A stretch of 64,000 nucleotides of DNA from Eonycteris spelaea (taxonomy: Eukaryota > Chordata > Mammalia > Chiroptera > Pteropodidae), in the NCBI GenBank assembly GCA_003508835.1, contig PUFA01000560.1, positions 1 to 64,000 on the forward strand, given 5' to 3'. The position numbers and the translations under genes are program-made. Every line of letters starts with the position of its first letter. The stretch's first letter is position 1. The notes under the pieces were generated by a model that worked only from the letters and a program-made list of their open reading frames with translations, searched no databases and was not told the origin of the DNA. Shown here one piece after another: positions 47,465 to 60,944 of the stretch.

Positions 47465-48695
47465 CCCTCTTTGAAAACCTGCTCTTGACCTCACTTCATC
47501 CAAGCTACTGCTCCATATTCTTCCCTTATATCACACTCTTCTGGAGAATGTCTATACTTCAGCTGTTTACTTTTCCTTTTCCCTGTTCTCTCTTCAGTCT
47601 TCTTTGCTGAAATTGCTCTTAACAAAGTCAGAATGACCTTTGTTTTAATAAATCCAGTGGCCAGCTCTAAGTTTTCACCTTGCTTGACCAGTCAGCAGCA
47701 TATGACCTAATCGTTCATTTTCTCTTCCATAGAACATCTTCTTCTTGCGGCTTTAAGGACACTACTCTCTTCTGGTTTCCTTCCTATTTCAGTGGCTACT
47801 GCTTCTGTCTCCTTTGCTGCTTACTTATCTTCCTCTCTACTTCTTAACTTTGGAATGTATTAGAGTTCTATCCTCAGTCCTTCTCTTTTCTATCTACAGA
47901 TGCTGCCTTGGTGATTGATCTCATCTAGTGTCATGACTTTCTATCTATCCAGTGATGGACCATCTATCCAATGGTGACTCCTAAATATATGTCTTCAGCT
48001 TTGAATTCCCCTGTGAACTCCAGATTCTAATATCTAATGACCTACTAAACATTTCAAGGATATATGTCCAAATGGAAACTCCTGATCTTTTCCCTATATC
48101 TGTTCTTTTCCATAGCCTTCCCCATTTTCATTAATGGCAACCTCATCCTTACAATTGCTCAAGCTAAAACCTTTGGAGTCATCCTTGACTCCTCTCTCTT
48201 CCGCATGTCCACATCTCTTATGTCAGCAAATACCATCAGTTTTCCCTGCTACTACCTGGTCAAGCCACCATTTTTTCTTGCCTGGATTATTATAACAGCT
48301 TACTAATCATTGGTCTTCTGCTTGCACTCTTCCCCATCACCTGCCCCACCGCCCCCAATCTATTAATCTATTTTAAATACAACAGCCAGAGTGACCCTTT
48401 TAAAACTGACTCAGATTATGTTGCTTCTCTATTCAAAATACTCCATTGGCTTTTCATGTCACTCACCCAATCTCTACCATGGCTTACAAAGTGCTGTACT
48501 GTCTGGCCCCTTGTAACAGCTCTGATTTCATCTTCCCTTTTCTTTTGCTCTTCCAACCTTTGCACTTATGATTCCTTCTATTTGAAAGGCTTTTTCCTTC
48601 CACAAAGCTATTTCCTCACTCCTGTAGGTTTTCTTGAGTGCTGTTTCTCAGTGAGGCCTTTTCTGACCACTCTATTTAGAATCATATGCACATGT

Positions 48696-48729
<34 letters not shown>

Positions 48730-48965
48730 CATTGGCATTCTTTAGCCCCTTTTCTGCCTAGATTTTCTCCAAACACACTATACATTTTATGTATGTATTC
48801 TGTTTGTTAGATTCCCTTCACCCATCCCGACACACCTGTACTAGAATGTAAGCTTCCAGGAAGGCAGGGGTCTTTGTTTATCTTGTTCATGGCTGTATCC
48901 CTGGTGCCTAGGACAGTGCCTAGTACACAGTGGGCAGTAAATATTTGTTGAAGGAGTGAATGGTA
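47465..48965 (+). repeat. LINE-2, right part, with 3' end
   Basis: A long L2 3' segment: TTGACCTCACTTCATCCAAG, CCAGTGGCCAGCTCTAAGTT, CTTTGGAGTCATCCTTGACT, AGCCAGAGTGACCCTTTTAA, CACCTGTACTAGAATGTAAG, GGCTGTATCCCTGGTGCC, and an AAATATTTGTTGAA terminus. A (CA)n tract is at 48699-48728. The ORFs at 48064-48306 and 48456-48761 are L2 relics. Confidence 0.9.
48699..48728. repeat. (CA)n microsatellite
   Basis: About 15 uninterrupted CA units inside the L2. Confidence 0.97.
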
Positions 48966-49786
48966 CAGCCCTTTGCCTAAATTACTTATATGAAAAGCCT
49001 TTACATTTATATCCTTTGACAGAAATTACCATTTTAAGATGCTTATAATTAAATAATTGGAAAATGGACAACAAATCATACCTGTATTTTATCACAGCAT
49101 TAAAAAACCTTACTTTCAAATTTTCAAACATCACAAAAGTAGAGAACATAATACAATATAGTGAGATACTATTGTAACATCTTCTGGCTCCAACATCTAT
49201 CAAGGTATGGCCAAAATTACTATTGTGATGCTGTTGCTAATATATTTTAAAACAAATTCCATACCTCAAGTAATTTCAGTCCCACATTCAATATGCATTT
49301 CTAAAACATATAAGCATTTTCATACATAAGCACAATGCAATTATTACTCCTTACAAAATTAATGGACATTTCTTGTTATCATCTTAATATCTAGTCCTTT
49401 TTTGTGTGTTTTCCTGATTGTCTCAAAAAGGCCTTTTCGTGGTTAGTTTACATGGTCCACATGTTACAACATTACATTTAATAGCAAAAAATTGGAAGCA
49501 GCCAAAATATATCATGAAAGTAAACTGATTAATTATGGCAGTATCATAAAATAATGACTTTCTCTGTAATAGGATTATAGATGATGTGATTTTATCTTTC
49601 TTTTAGGCTTTTCAATCTTTTCCAAGTATTACATGCTGAGAATTAGGGGGAAAACTTTTTATAGAAAAGATTTTAACTCTCAGTGGATTTACTGAATTTG
49701 AATTTTGTATCATCCCTCAACCTCATCCTTTTTCTTAGTGACTCATGTCTGAAGTCAGTGTTCCTTGTTTTTTTTACCTCTTCTAG

Positions 49787-49914
49787 GTCCGAGCTCATCA
49801 GCTGGTTCTTCCTCCTGTGATGTGGTGATCAAGGCTGTATCTGAGTATGTTAGTTCCATCAAAGACCCCTCTAACCTGGATGTGGTTGGGAAGGATGTTT
49901 TCAAACAGTCTCAG
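49787..49914 (+). CDS. FAM120C: FAM120C exon 4, one 1-bp deletion
   Basis: A 128-nt exon between TTCTAG and GTAAGC; the family expects 129 nt (43 codons, phase 0 both ends). It starts VRAHQLVLPP. A T appears missing after CCTCCT (49811-49816), so the frame runs into TGA at 49826-49828. One base later the conserved sequence continues (DVVIKAVSEYVSSIKD, then SNLDVVGKDVFKQSQ). Splice sites are intact, and the protein is conserved on both sides of the break, as in exon 1. Confidence 0.94.
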
Positions 49915-50459
49915 GTAAGCTAGCCTCCTACTAAGAGTCATCTGTTTTCTTACCTTCACTAGTACCACCAGCAAATCTGATCTTTTGTGTGCTGCCTACC
50001 TTTTCTCCTCCTAGCTACTTGTTTTCTCGTTTTTACAGACAGGTGCCACAGAGTTTCCTTGAGAAAACATTACTAGGCCTGGATTGAAAGGGCCCTTTAC
50101 CATTTATCCACTAATTATCAAAATTATGCAAGCGTATGCTGAAAAATTTAGAAAATAAAGAAAAAAAGTCACTTTAAATCTCATTACTGAGAAAACTTGC
50201 TATATATATCCCTCCAGCATTATCACTTCTACTCTTTTTTTTGTTTCAGTGTATATTTTAATATAAAGTATGTCTTGCTTAGTGAAGGATAATGGATAAT
50301 AAAAAAGACTACTTAAAGGAGTTCCACATAAAACAAGGTTCAATATTTCATTGTTAATAGTGAAAAAAGGACTCAACTGGGATTTCGTCTTGTGAAACTA
50401 AAAGTTAGTAAAAAAGTTAGTAAAATAAGTTAGTTTTATTTTTAACAATTTAATTTATA

Positions 50460-51822
50460 TTTGCACTCTGGTTTTTCAGTTTTATTTTCTAAATTAACAT
50501 ATAGTAGAATTGAGTTTCGTATGTGTGTGTTAAGTTCTATGAATTTTAAAAACATGTATAGATTAATATAACCACCATCACAATCAGAATCATAATAGTT
50601 GAACCACTCCAAATCTCTCAGGCTATGCCTTTGTAAACATACCCAAATTTATTCTATCTTTTGGCAACTACCAATTTACTCTTTTACTATTTCTTCTGAG
50701 AACAGCTTATGACTGGAATCATACAGCATGTAATATTTTGAGAATGGCATTTTCATTCAACGGAATGCTTTTGAAATCCTTCCAAGTTGTCACATGTTTC
50801 ATCTATCAATCATTCATTTGTTTTTGTTGCCGAATAGTATACATTGTGTGGATATCCACCATTTGTTTATTCATTCACCTCTAGAGGATGTTTGAGTTGT
50901 TTCCAGTTTTTGGTGGTTTGAATAGAGCTGCTATAAACATTTGTGTACAGACTTTTGTATGAACATAAGCTTTCATTTCTCTAGTATAAATATCTAAGAG
51001 TGGGATTCTTAGGTCATCTAGTAAGTGTATATTTAACTTTAACTTTATGAGACCCTGCTAAACCATTTTCCAGAGTGGCTGTTCCATTCTTCATCAGCAC
51101 TTATATTGTCATTATTATTTATGGCCATTCTAATAAGTGTATAGTGGTAGCTCATCATAATTTTAATTTGCATTTCTCAAATGATTAATGATGAACATTT
51201 TCTTCTTGAGTTTATTTGCTATCTATATATCCTCTTTGATGAATGAATAGTTTGTTCATTAACAGTCTTTTCCTCATTTTTTAATTGGGTTATTTGTTTT
51301 ACTTACTTTTGAATTTTGAGAGCTCTGTATATGTTCTGCATACAAATCCTTTGTCAGATATCTAGTTTGCAGATATTTTCTCCAGTCTGTAGTTTGCCTG
51401 TACATTGTTTTAAAGTGTCTTTCAAAGCAAAAGTTTAAAATTTTTATCAATTTTTATCTTTTATGGATCACGCTTTTGGTGTCATGTCTAAGAACTCTTT
51501 GCCTAACTGCAGGCATGACAAATTCTTTTGTTTACTTCTAAAAACTATGTGGTTTTACATTAGAACAAATATCTGGTTTGAGTTCCTTTTTATATAAAGT
51601 GGGAAGTGTTTTTGTTTTGTTTTTGCATATGAATGTCCAGTTGTTTCAACACACTTTGTTGAAAAGACTGCTTTCTCCATTGAACTGCCTTTATCAAAAA
51701 TCAATTGTCCATGTTCGTGTGAATCTATTCCTGGACTCTATTCTGTTCAATTAACCTATATGTCTATATCTCTTTGCAAATAGCACATTGTCTTGAATAC
51801 TGTAGATTTATGGTAAGCCTTT
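50460..51822 (-). mobile_element. Older LINE-1 (L1M-type), 3' half
   Basis: Minus-strand L1 3' UTR and ORF2 end: GAATCATACAGCATGTAATA, TTGCCGAATAGTATACATTG, ATTTGCATTTCTCAAATGAT, AATCCTTTGTCAGATATCTA, TTTATCAAAAATCAATTGTC. It stops at about 51822 (ATACTGTAGATTTATGG) and resumes at 58028 beyond the younger L1. Confidence 0.85.
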
Positions 51823-51874
51823 TTTTAAAATGTGAGTGTGTATTGTGAGTACAGAAGGAACCAACTTAGGGACG

Positions 51875-52195
51875 CTATTTTTTAAAACCATAATAAAGAT
51901 TTTATTTAATTCATGAGAAAAACAAATCTTATACCTAGTTCAGAAGAGAATCTGAAGAGCACATTTAAAGATCAGCTGTATTGAACTTAATATGCAAATT
52001 GAGGAAAACTGGTTTTCCACAGTTGGGGAACTTCTACCTCTACTGGACAGGACATATCTGCATCTCTATTAGTCTCCTACACCACAGAGAATTGTAAAAA
52101 CAGTTCCCATAGGAATAAGATCATAAGGAAGGGTGTGCTGTAGACACTGTGAAGGCCACACTAATGCTCCTCAGAATTAAATGTTGCTCAGTCAA
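51875..52195 (-). other. Unidentified retrocopy-like segment
   Basis: Unique-looking sequence between the halves of the old L1. On the minus strand it ends with AATAAA (51906-51901) about 20 nt before a short A run (51882-51877), as a processed mRNA 3' end would. I could not match the body to a gene, and no clear target-site duplication was found. It may be a retroposed 3' UTR or an old unclassified repeat. Confidence 0.3.
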
Positions 52196-52254
52196 TGTTT
52201 TTTTACTTATTATTTTTTAAATAGTTCTAGTTCTTTTTCTTTGCTTTCTTTTTT

Positions 52255-55200
52255 TCATTAATTTTTTTTATATTTTTATTTTTCAGTTAGAGTTCACATT
52301 TAATATTATTTTATATTAGTTTCAGGTGTACAGCATAGTAGTTAGACATTAATATAACTTACGAAGCAATCCCCCAATTAGTCTAGTACCACCTGGCCCT
52401 ATACACAATTATTACATTATTATTGACTATATTCCCTATGCTGTACTTCACATCCCCATGACTATTTTGTAACTACCAACTTGTACTTCTTAATGCTTTC
52501 ACCTTTTTCACCCAGTCCCTAACTGCCCCCTCACATCTGGCAGTCACCAGTTTGTTTCCCGGTGTCAATGAGTCTGTTTCTGTTTTCTTCGTTTATTTTG
52601 TTCTTTAGATTTGAATGAGATCATATGGTATTTTTCCTCTGTATGACTTATTTCATTTAGCATAATACCTTCTAAGTCCATCATCCATGTTGTCGCAGAT
52701 AGTAAGAATTTCATTTTTTATGGCCAAGTAATATTCCTTGTATATATGTACTATATCTTTATTAAATTGTCTGTTAATAGTCACTTAGGTGGCTTCCATG
52801 TTTTGGCTATTGGAAATAGCACTTAAGTGAACATAGGAGGTGCATATAGCTTTTTCAAATTAGTGTTAAGGATTCTTCAGATAGATACCAGAAGTGGAAT
52901 TTCTGAGTCATAAGTAGCTCTATGTTTATTTGAGGAACCTCCATAATGATTTCCATAGCGGTTACACCAATTTGCAATCCCACCAACACTGAACAAAAGT
53001 TCCCTTTTCTCCACATCTCGCCAACACTTGTTCTTTTAATTTATTGATGATAGACATTCTGACAGCTGTAAGGTGATATCTCATTGTACTTTTATTTGCA
53101 TTTCTTTGATGATTAGTAACGTTGAGCATCTTTTCATATGTCTGTTGGCCATCTGTATGTCCTCTTGGGAGGAATGTCTATCCAGGTTTACTGCCCATTT
53201 TTTAATTGGATTATTAGTTTTTTAGGTGTTGGGTTCTATGAGTTCTTTATAATTTTGGATATTAACCTTATCAGATGTGAATATGTTCTCTCATTCAGTA
53301 GGATGTCTTTTCCCTGTCCTTTACATATATCTGTTCAGTTTTTCCAGCACAGTTTATTGAATAGACTGTCTGTATCCCTTTCTTGCTCCTCTGTCATAGA
53401 TTAAATGACCATACAAATATGGGTTTATTTTGGGGCTCTCTATTCTGGTCCATTGATCTATTGTCTATTATGCAGTACCGTGCTGTTTCATTACTATAGC
53501 CTTGTATTATAGTTTGATATCAGGTAGTGTAATATCTCCAACTTTGTTTTCTTTTCTCAAGATTGCCATGACTATTCAGGGTCCTTCATGGTTTCATAAC
53601 TTTTGGATTATTTGTTCTAGTTTTGTGAAAAATGCCATTGGTATTTTGATAGGGATTTCATTGAATCTATAGATTGCTTTGGGTAGTGGGCATTTTAACA
53701 ATGTTAATTCTTCCTATCTACGAACACAGTATATGCTTCAATTTATATGTATCATCTTCAATTTCTTTTTTCAGTGTCTTATAATTTTTTAATTACAGGT
53801 CTTTTACCTCCTTGGTTAAATTTGTTCCTAGGTATTTTATTTTACTTTATTGATGCAATTGCAAATTCAATTTGTATTCTAATTTCTTCTTTCTGGATAG
53901 TTCATTATTGGTATATAAAAATGCAATCAATTTCTGATTAATTTTGATCCTGCTACTTTACTGAATTCTTTTATGAATTCTAATAATTTTTTTGGTGTAA
54001 TCTTTAGGGTTCTCTTTATATAGTATCATGTCCTCTGAAAAAATGACAATTCTACTTCTTTTTCAATTTGGATGCCTTTTTTCTTCTTTTTTCTCATCTG
54101 ATTGGACTTTCAATACCATGTTGAATAAAAGTGTTTGAAAAGTGGACATCTTTGGTCTGTTAGTGATCTTAAGGAAAACGAATTTAGGTTTTCCTCACTG
54201 AGTGTGATGTTAGCTGAGCGTTTGTCACATGTGGCTTCTATTATGTTTGAGGTATATTTCCTCAATTCCTACTTTAACTGAGAGTTTTTTATCATAAATG
54301 AATGCTGGCTTTTGTCAAACACCTTTTTCTGCATCTATTGATATGATCATATGATTTTTATCTTTCAATTTCTTAAATGCGAATGTTCACATTAATTGAT
54401 TTGTGTATGTTGGACCAACCTTGCATCCGATGAATAAATTCCACATAATCAATGGTATAATGTTGGGTTTGGTTCACTAATATTTTGTTGAGGATTTTTG
54501 CATCTATGTTCATCAGGGATATCTGCCTATTTACTTTTTTTGTAATGTCTGTCTGGTTTGTAATCAGGGTGATGGTGGCCTTGTAAAAGAATTAGGGAGC
54601 CTTCCCTCTTCTTCAGTTTTTTTGGAATAGTTTTGAGAAGAATAGGTATTCATTCTTCTTTGAATATTTGGGTAAAAATTCACCTGTCAAACTATCTGAT
54701 GGTCTAGGACTTTTTTTTAATTGGGAGTTTTTTGATTATTGATTTGATTTATTGGTAGTATTGTTCTCTTCAGATTTTCTGTTTCTTCTTGATTCATTCT
54801 TGGAAGAACTGTGTGGTTTCTAGGACTGTATCCATTTCTTCCAGATTGTTCAGTTTGTCGGCATACAATTATCATAGTTTTTCTTAAAATCCTTTCGTAT
54901 TTTTTGTGGTGTCTGTTGTCACTCACTTTTATTTCTAATTTTGTTTATTTAGTTCTCTTTTTTTCTTAATGTGTCTGGTAAAAAGTTTATCAATTTGTTT
55001 ATCGTTTTCAAAGAACCAGCTCTTGCTTTCATTGTTCTTTTTGTATTTTTTTAGACTCTATTTTATTTATTTCCATTCTGATCTTTGTTATTTCTTCCTT
55101 CTCACTGGCTTTGTTCGTTGGACTCTTTCTAGTTTTTTTTAGGTGTGAGTTTAGATTGTTTGAGATTTGTGTGTGTTTGTTTCTTGAAGTAGGCCTGTAT

Positions 55201-58024
55201 TGTTATGAATTTCCTCTTAGGACTGCTTTCACTGTGTCTATAGATTTTAGTTCGTTGTGTTTTTCATATTCATTTGTTTCAAGTTATCTTTTGATTTCTC
55301 CTTAATTTCATTGTAAGCCCACTCATTGTTTAGTAGCACATTATTTAGCCACATATGTTTCTCTGTTTTTTCTGTTTTCATCATGTGATTGATTTCTAGT
55401 TTTATACCATTGGGGTTAGAGAAAGAACGCTTGATGTGATTCAGTCTTAAATTTATAGAGGCTTTTTTTGTGACTAACATGTGGTCTATCATGGAAAACG
55501 TCTGTGCGCTTGAAAAGAATGTGTATTCTGCCGCTTTGGGGATGAAATGCTCTAAAAATATAATTTCCATCTGGTCTAATATGTTGTTTAAACACACCGT
55601 TTCTTTATTGGTTTTCTGTCTGAATATCCATCCATTGTTGTGAATGAGGTTGTTAAAGTTCCTTATAATTACTGTATTACTATTGATCTCTCCCTTTATG
55701 TAGACTATATTTTCTTTTAAAATTCCAGTGCTCCTATGTTGGGTGCAATAAAAGTTACAGGGATTATATCCTTATGTTGCATTGATCCCTTTATCATTAT
55801 GTAATGTCCTTACTCTTTGTCTCTTGTTATAACCTTTGTTTTAAAGTCTATTTTTATCTGATGTAAGTATTGCTATACCAGTTTTTTCATTTCATTTTCA
55901 TGAAATATCTTTCTCCATCTTCTTTACTTCAGTTTGTGTGTGTCTTTCGGTCTGAAGTGAGCCTCTTTGTAGACAGCCTGTGTAAGGGTCTTGTTTTCTT
56001 AATCCATCAGCTATCTGTGTCTTTTGATTAGAACATTTAATCTATATACCTTTAAAGAGATCATTGATAGGTAGGTACATAGTTTATTGCCATTTTATTC
56101 GTATTTTGTTTTTTTGTTGTTGTTGATAGATATGTAGTTATTGTCAATTTCTTATTTTTGATCTTTCTGGGGTTTTTTTTCTTCCAAAAGAAAGTCCCTT
56201 TAACAATTTTTGTAATAGTGGTTTGTTTTTGCTTTACTCCTTTAGCTTTCTCTTGTCTGGGAAGTTCTTTATCTGTCCTTCGATTCTAAACAAAGCTTTT
56301 CTGATAGAGTAATCTTGGTTGTAGGTCTTCACTTTTTATCACTTTGAATATTTCATGCCAGTCTTTCTGGTCTACAAAGTTTCTGTTGAGAAATGAGCTG
56401 TCAGTCTTAATGGGTGCTCCCTTGTAATTACTGCTTTTCTCTTGCTGCTTTTAAGATTCTCTCTTTGTCTTTAACTTTGGCATTTTAATGATGATGTGTC
56501 CTTGGTGTGGGCCTGTTTGGGTTCATCTTGTTTTGGTAGATTCTGCGCTTCCTAGCCTCATATGTCTATTTTTCTTTGCCAGGTTAGGGAAATTTTTTTG
56601 TCATTAATTTTTTCAATAGATTTTTTTAATTCATTTCTCTCTGAAGAATCTCCCCCTTCTCATATGCCTGTGATGTGATGATATGCTTGACGTTGTTCCA
56701 GAGACCCCTTAAACTATTCTCATTTTTTTTTTATTCTTTTTTTCTTGTTGCTGTTCTGACTGGATGTTTTCTGCTACCTTGTCTTCCAAATTGATGATTC
56801 AGTCTCTATTTCAAAATTAATCTACTGTTGCTTTCTTCTAGTGTATTCTTCATTTCAGTTATTGTATTCTTCATTTTCTGAATTGTCCTTTTTCAATGCT
56901 TACTATCTTTTTATTGATGTTCTCACTAAGTTCCTTGAGCATCCTTATAACCAGTGTTTTTGAACTGTATATCTGGAAGGTTGCTTGTCTCCATTTTTTG
57001 GAGTTTTCTCCTGATTTTTCTTTTGGACATGTTTCTTTGTTTCCCCATTTTAGCTGTTCTTTGTGTGTATGTTTTTTCTATGTATTAGGTATACTACTCC
57101 TTCTCAATCTCTGCCATGTGACTTATGTTTGTACGGAGAGTCCCACGCTGCTAATTGAGGTTGCCTGCCACCAGTGCCAGGCCTGGGGCAGCTCAACAAA
57201 ATGCCAAGGGCACCCCAGGCCTTCTGCTGCCTGCCGGCTGCCCTTAAGGCTCAACTGCTAAAAGCCTTCTGTGATACATGGGGCAGTGTGGCTGCCCACC
57301 TTGGAAAGCACTTCAGTTTTCAGTGGTGAGTGAAGTAGGTGGGGCAGTGTCTCAAAATGTCACCAGAGTAGAGTAAACAGAGTTTACTGGGTTAATGTAG
57401 ATTCAGATTTGACTGTGTGGTGGGAGGTCTTAACACAGGAAAGATGGCACTGCCTTCTAGCTGCATGGGAGGAGGGCCCAACTCAGGGCTCATGGAAGCT
57501 GTCCTCCAGCCCCGCCTGAAGATACACAACTCAGTCTTTCCCTGTGTGTCCCTGATGCCTCCCAAGCTACGTTCCTCTTATGGAGCCTAGCATAAGTGCC
57601 TGCAACGAGTGAGTCTGTGCATGGGCCCTTTAAAAGAATGCCTTGGTTTTCTAGAAGCTTTCTGTATCACTCAGACCGACAGACTCCCTACCGTTTTTTC
57701 ATAGCCAAATGTTGTGGTGGTTTCTTTTTCCCAGTTCTGGTACACCACTCTAGGGCCCCTGATATATCAGAGGGTACCTCTACAGCCAAGATACCCCTCC
57801 CGATTCTCAACCTCCACATGTGGGTGTGGGGCCAACCATTTTGTGTCTTCACTTCTCTTACCAGTCTCGACATGGCTTCTTTATATCCTTAATTGTAGGA
57901 CTTCTGTTCAGCTAGTTTTCGGATGGTTCTCCAGGTTGATTGTTCTATAATTTAGTTATAAATTTTAATGTGGTCAGGGGGCGAGGCAACCACAGCATTT
58001 CTCTACACCACCATCTTACACCAG
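52255..58024 (-). mobile_element. Near full-length LINE-1 (younger), reverse
   Basis: On the minus strand the 5' end is at 58024 (TGTAAGATGGTGGTGTAG), followed by a 5' UTR to about 57100, an ORF1 zone (about 56900-56100), ORF2 (about 55900-52700) and a 3' UTR with the GTGTACAGCATAGTAG tail, ending in an A-rich stretch near 52255. ORF2 pieces are readable, for example 55597-55247. Stops and shifts occur throughout, so it is inactive. The plus-strand ORFs in this span are antisense shadows. Confidence 0.92.
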
Positions 58025-58027
58025 GTT

Positions 58028-60540
58028 TCTTGGTCTTACTATTAGGTTCTCTACTTTTATTCTTTTTCAAAATTAATTTTGTCTACTCTGGTTTCTTTGC
58101 ATTTCCATATAAATTTTAGAATAGTCTTGACTATATCTAACAAAATCCTGCTGAGATTTTAATTGAAATTCCTTTAATTATACAGATGAATTGGGCAAAT
58201 CTTCAATCCATGAAGATTCTCCATTTATTTAGGTTGTCTTTGATTTCTTTTATCAGTGTTTTATAGTTTTTAGCATGCAGGTCCTGTCCTGTACATGGTT
58301 TTTTTTATAATAATAATTAACCTATTTTAATATTGAGGCATCTTTTGTAAAGGATATTGTTTTTGTTTATGTTAATTTCTAATTGTCTGTTGCTAGTAAT
58401 AAAATATGATTGATTTTTGTGTGTTGACCTTGTATCTTACACACCTTTGTAAACTTCCTAAGAATTTTTAGTAGATTTCTTGGTATTTTCATGTAGACAA
58501 TTATGTTGTCTATAAATAGGGGCAGTTTTTATTTCTTTTCTTTTCTTGTCCATTCAGTATGCTATTTTTTTCTTGACTTAATGTACTTCTCTGGGTTTTC
58601 CAAACGATGTTGAATAGGAAGTGCTGAGAAAGGATATCCTTTTCTTGTTCCCAAATCTTTGAGGAAAGCATTCACTTAGCATTAAGTAAGAAATTAACTA
58701 TAGCTTTGTAGATGCACATTATCAGGTTGAGGAAGTTCTGTTACTAGTTTCCTGAGTGTTTTTTATCATGAACAGATGTAATTTTGTCAAATGCATTTTC
58801 TGCATCTATCAATTAGATCATGTGGATTTTCTTACTTAGTTCATTGATTTTTGAATATTAAACCATCCTTACATTCCTAGGACATGATCATGTTATAATT
58901 TATTTGTTTTTAATGTTGTTGAATTACTAGTTTTTTATTGAAGTATTTTTGCATTTATTTTCATGAAGGATATTGATCTGTAGGGGTTTTTTTTTTATGC
59001 TGTCTTGGTCTGGTTTCCATTGCTGGACTCATAAATGAGTTGGCAGGTATTCCTTCTCTTCTATTTTTGGGAAGAGATTATGTAGAATTGTTGTTATTTC
59101 TTCTTTAATTATTTGATAGATTTGCCTGTGATGTGTCTGCATGTATTTCTTTGAATTTATCCTCTTTTGTGTTTGCTGGGCTTTTTGAATTTCTAAGCTT
59201 TCTTTCACTTATTTGAGAAGTTTTCACTTATCATTTCTTCAAATTTAGTGTTTCACATTTTCCTTTCTTTCCATGACTATAATGGCACAATGTTAGAACC
59301 TTTGGTATTATCCATAGATCCTTGAGGCACTGTTTTTTTTTAAATTTTTTTTCTGTGTATTTAAATTTTGGTTATTGTATTTTTTTTAAGTTCTAAAGTT
59401 TGCATTTGGTTCTTCATGTATTACTTTTTTTTTACTGAGACTTTTTAATCTGTTTATTTCAAAAGTGTTCCCCTTACTTGCAAGCATTTTTATAAGCTGT
59501 TTTAAACTCATTGTCAGATAATTCCAATATGTGTGCCATCTCGGCATTGGCTTCTATTAATTAAATTTTCCATACAAGTTAAGATTTTCCTTGGTTCTTC
59601 CCAAGGCCAAGTAATTTTTTATTGGATCTTGGACATTTTGATTATTATGAAATTTTTGGTCATGTTTCAGTATAATGGGGAATGTTGGTAGTTTTGCTTT
59701 AGGAGGCAGTTGACCCCATTTAAGTTTAGACCACAAGTTCTCATCATCCTTCTGTGGACCGTGGTTTCAATGTCAGACAATTTTCAAAGGCTTTGCAAAC
59801 CTATTTGGATTGATCCTGTGTGTATGCACCCAGTGGCCAGTCTATGCCTTGGACTGTGGTTTCATCTCTTCAATTCTCAGAAACTATGGTCTCCTGTTCA
59901 GTGTCAGATTCATACATGCACTACTCCGTTTCTGCGATCTCTTCAGTACTTCTCAGTTCATTGGAAAACCTTTTTTCAGTGTCTGGGGCCAAGTAGCATG
60001 AGGACAGAGAGAGAAAAAGCATCGAAGGCTCACCCCACCTATTGAAACTACTGCTTCTCTGACTGGAAAAAAGGTTCTCTCATCCAGTTTTTAGTTTTCT
60101 ACTATTCCCCAGTTGCCACTGCTGCACTTCAATTGCTTTGGACTGGCACAATACGAGAACATAAAAAAAGAAAAAGAATAAAAACGGGGTGTTTCTATAC
60201 ACTTTCTTGAGCTTTTGGAGACCCCTTTCCCACTCTTCAGCACAAATAGATTAAGGTTTCTCCTGGAGTACTCTCTGTCCAACATCAATGGATGCTTCTA
60301 GATTTCGGGCTGCATTGCGTCCACACCGGTAGATAACTGGAGGAAAAAAGAAATGCTAACCTTACCTTTGATTCTATAGTACTTTGAATTCTGGTCTTCT
60401 TATCCAGTCCTCTTGGTACTATTTAATTTTCAGAGTCCTAAATAGATGCTCCTGGTTTTTATGACTCCCTTCAGTGGGGACAAGGTAGAGTTTACTTCAT
60501 CTTATCCAGGATAAAAACCTCTTTATAGATTTTTTAAAAA
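58028..60540 (-). mobile_element. Older LINE-1, 5' half
   Basis: Resumes the old L1 at its ORF2: TGGTCTTACTATTAGG, TTTGCATTTCCATATAAATT, AAATCTTCAATCCATGAAGA, TTTCTGCATCTATCAATTAG. Towards 59100-60540 it passes into 5' sequence (CATTTGGTTCTTCATGTATT, ATTGGATCTTGGACATTTTG) that I place in the L1 5' region with less certainty. Confidence 0.7.
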
Positions 60541-60944
60541 ATGAGTAAAGAATGAATATCAGTGTTTTGATTTGGGGGCCATAAGTTTTTCTAACAAAAT
60601 GTTGTGATACCTTTCCTGCCATCATCTTTCATAATTCTTTCTTCTACCTTCCCATTGTTGTTAAACACCAACTGTACCAGATCCTCATTTGTCAGTGGCT
60701 TCTAGCATGATGTGAGCAGTCCTCTGTTATTTTTCTTGGCTTTAGGAAATCCTGACTTTTATGACAGATTTTCTTATTCACTTTGTTGTTTTGCATTGTA
60801 CTTTTAGCTGTTTGCATCATACAGTTAGGAAGAGACCAATCCACAAAGAAATCAACACGTTGGATAGGGAGAAATGCTAGTGTTAAGTAGGTGATGCTGT
60901 TAAGAGGGAGAATAAATTTTCCTTCCAAATTTTTTATTATTTTT

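Larger units (their letters stand above)
42814..49786 (+). other. FAM120C: FAM120C intron 3
   Basis: 7.0 kb from GTAATG to the TTCTAG acceptor. It holds an ERVL-type LTR (43161-43837) and an L2 split by an L1 that is itself split by an RPS15A pseudogene (44040-48965). 49000-49450 resembles the L1M fragment in intron 2. I see nothing recognisable in 42820-43160 apart from a short TG run. Confidence 0.88.

Noticed and set aside
48064..48761. Open frames of 80 and 101 codons
   Set aside because: They lie in the L2 3' segment and show L2 coding relics, not a host gene.
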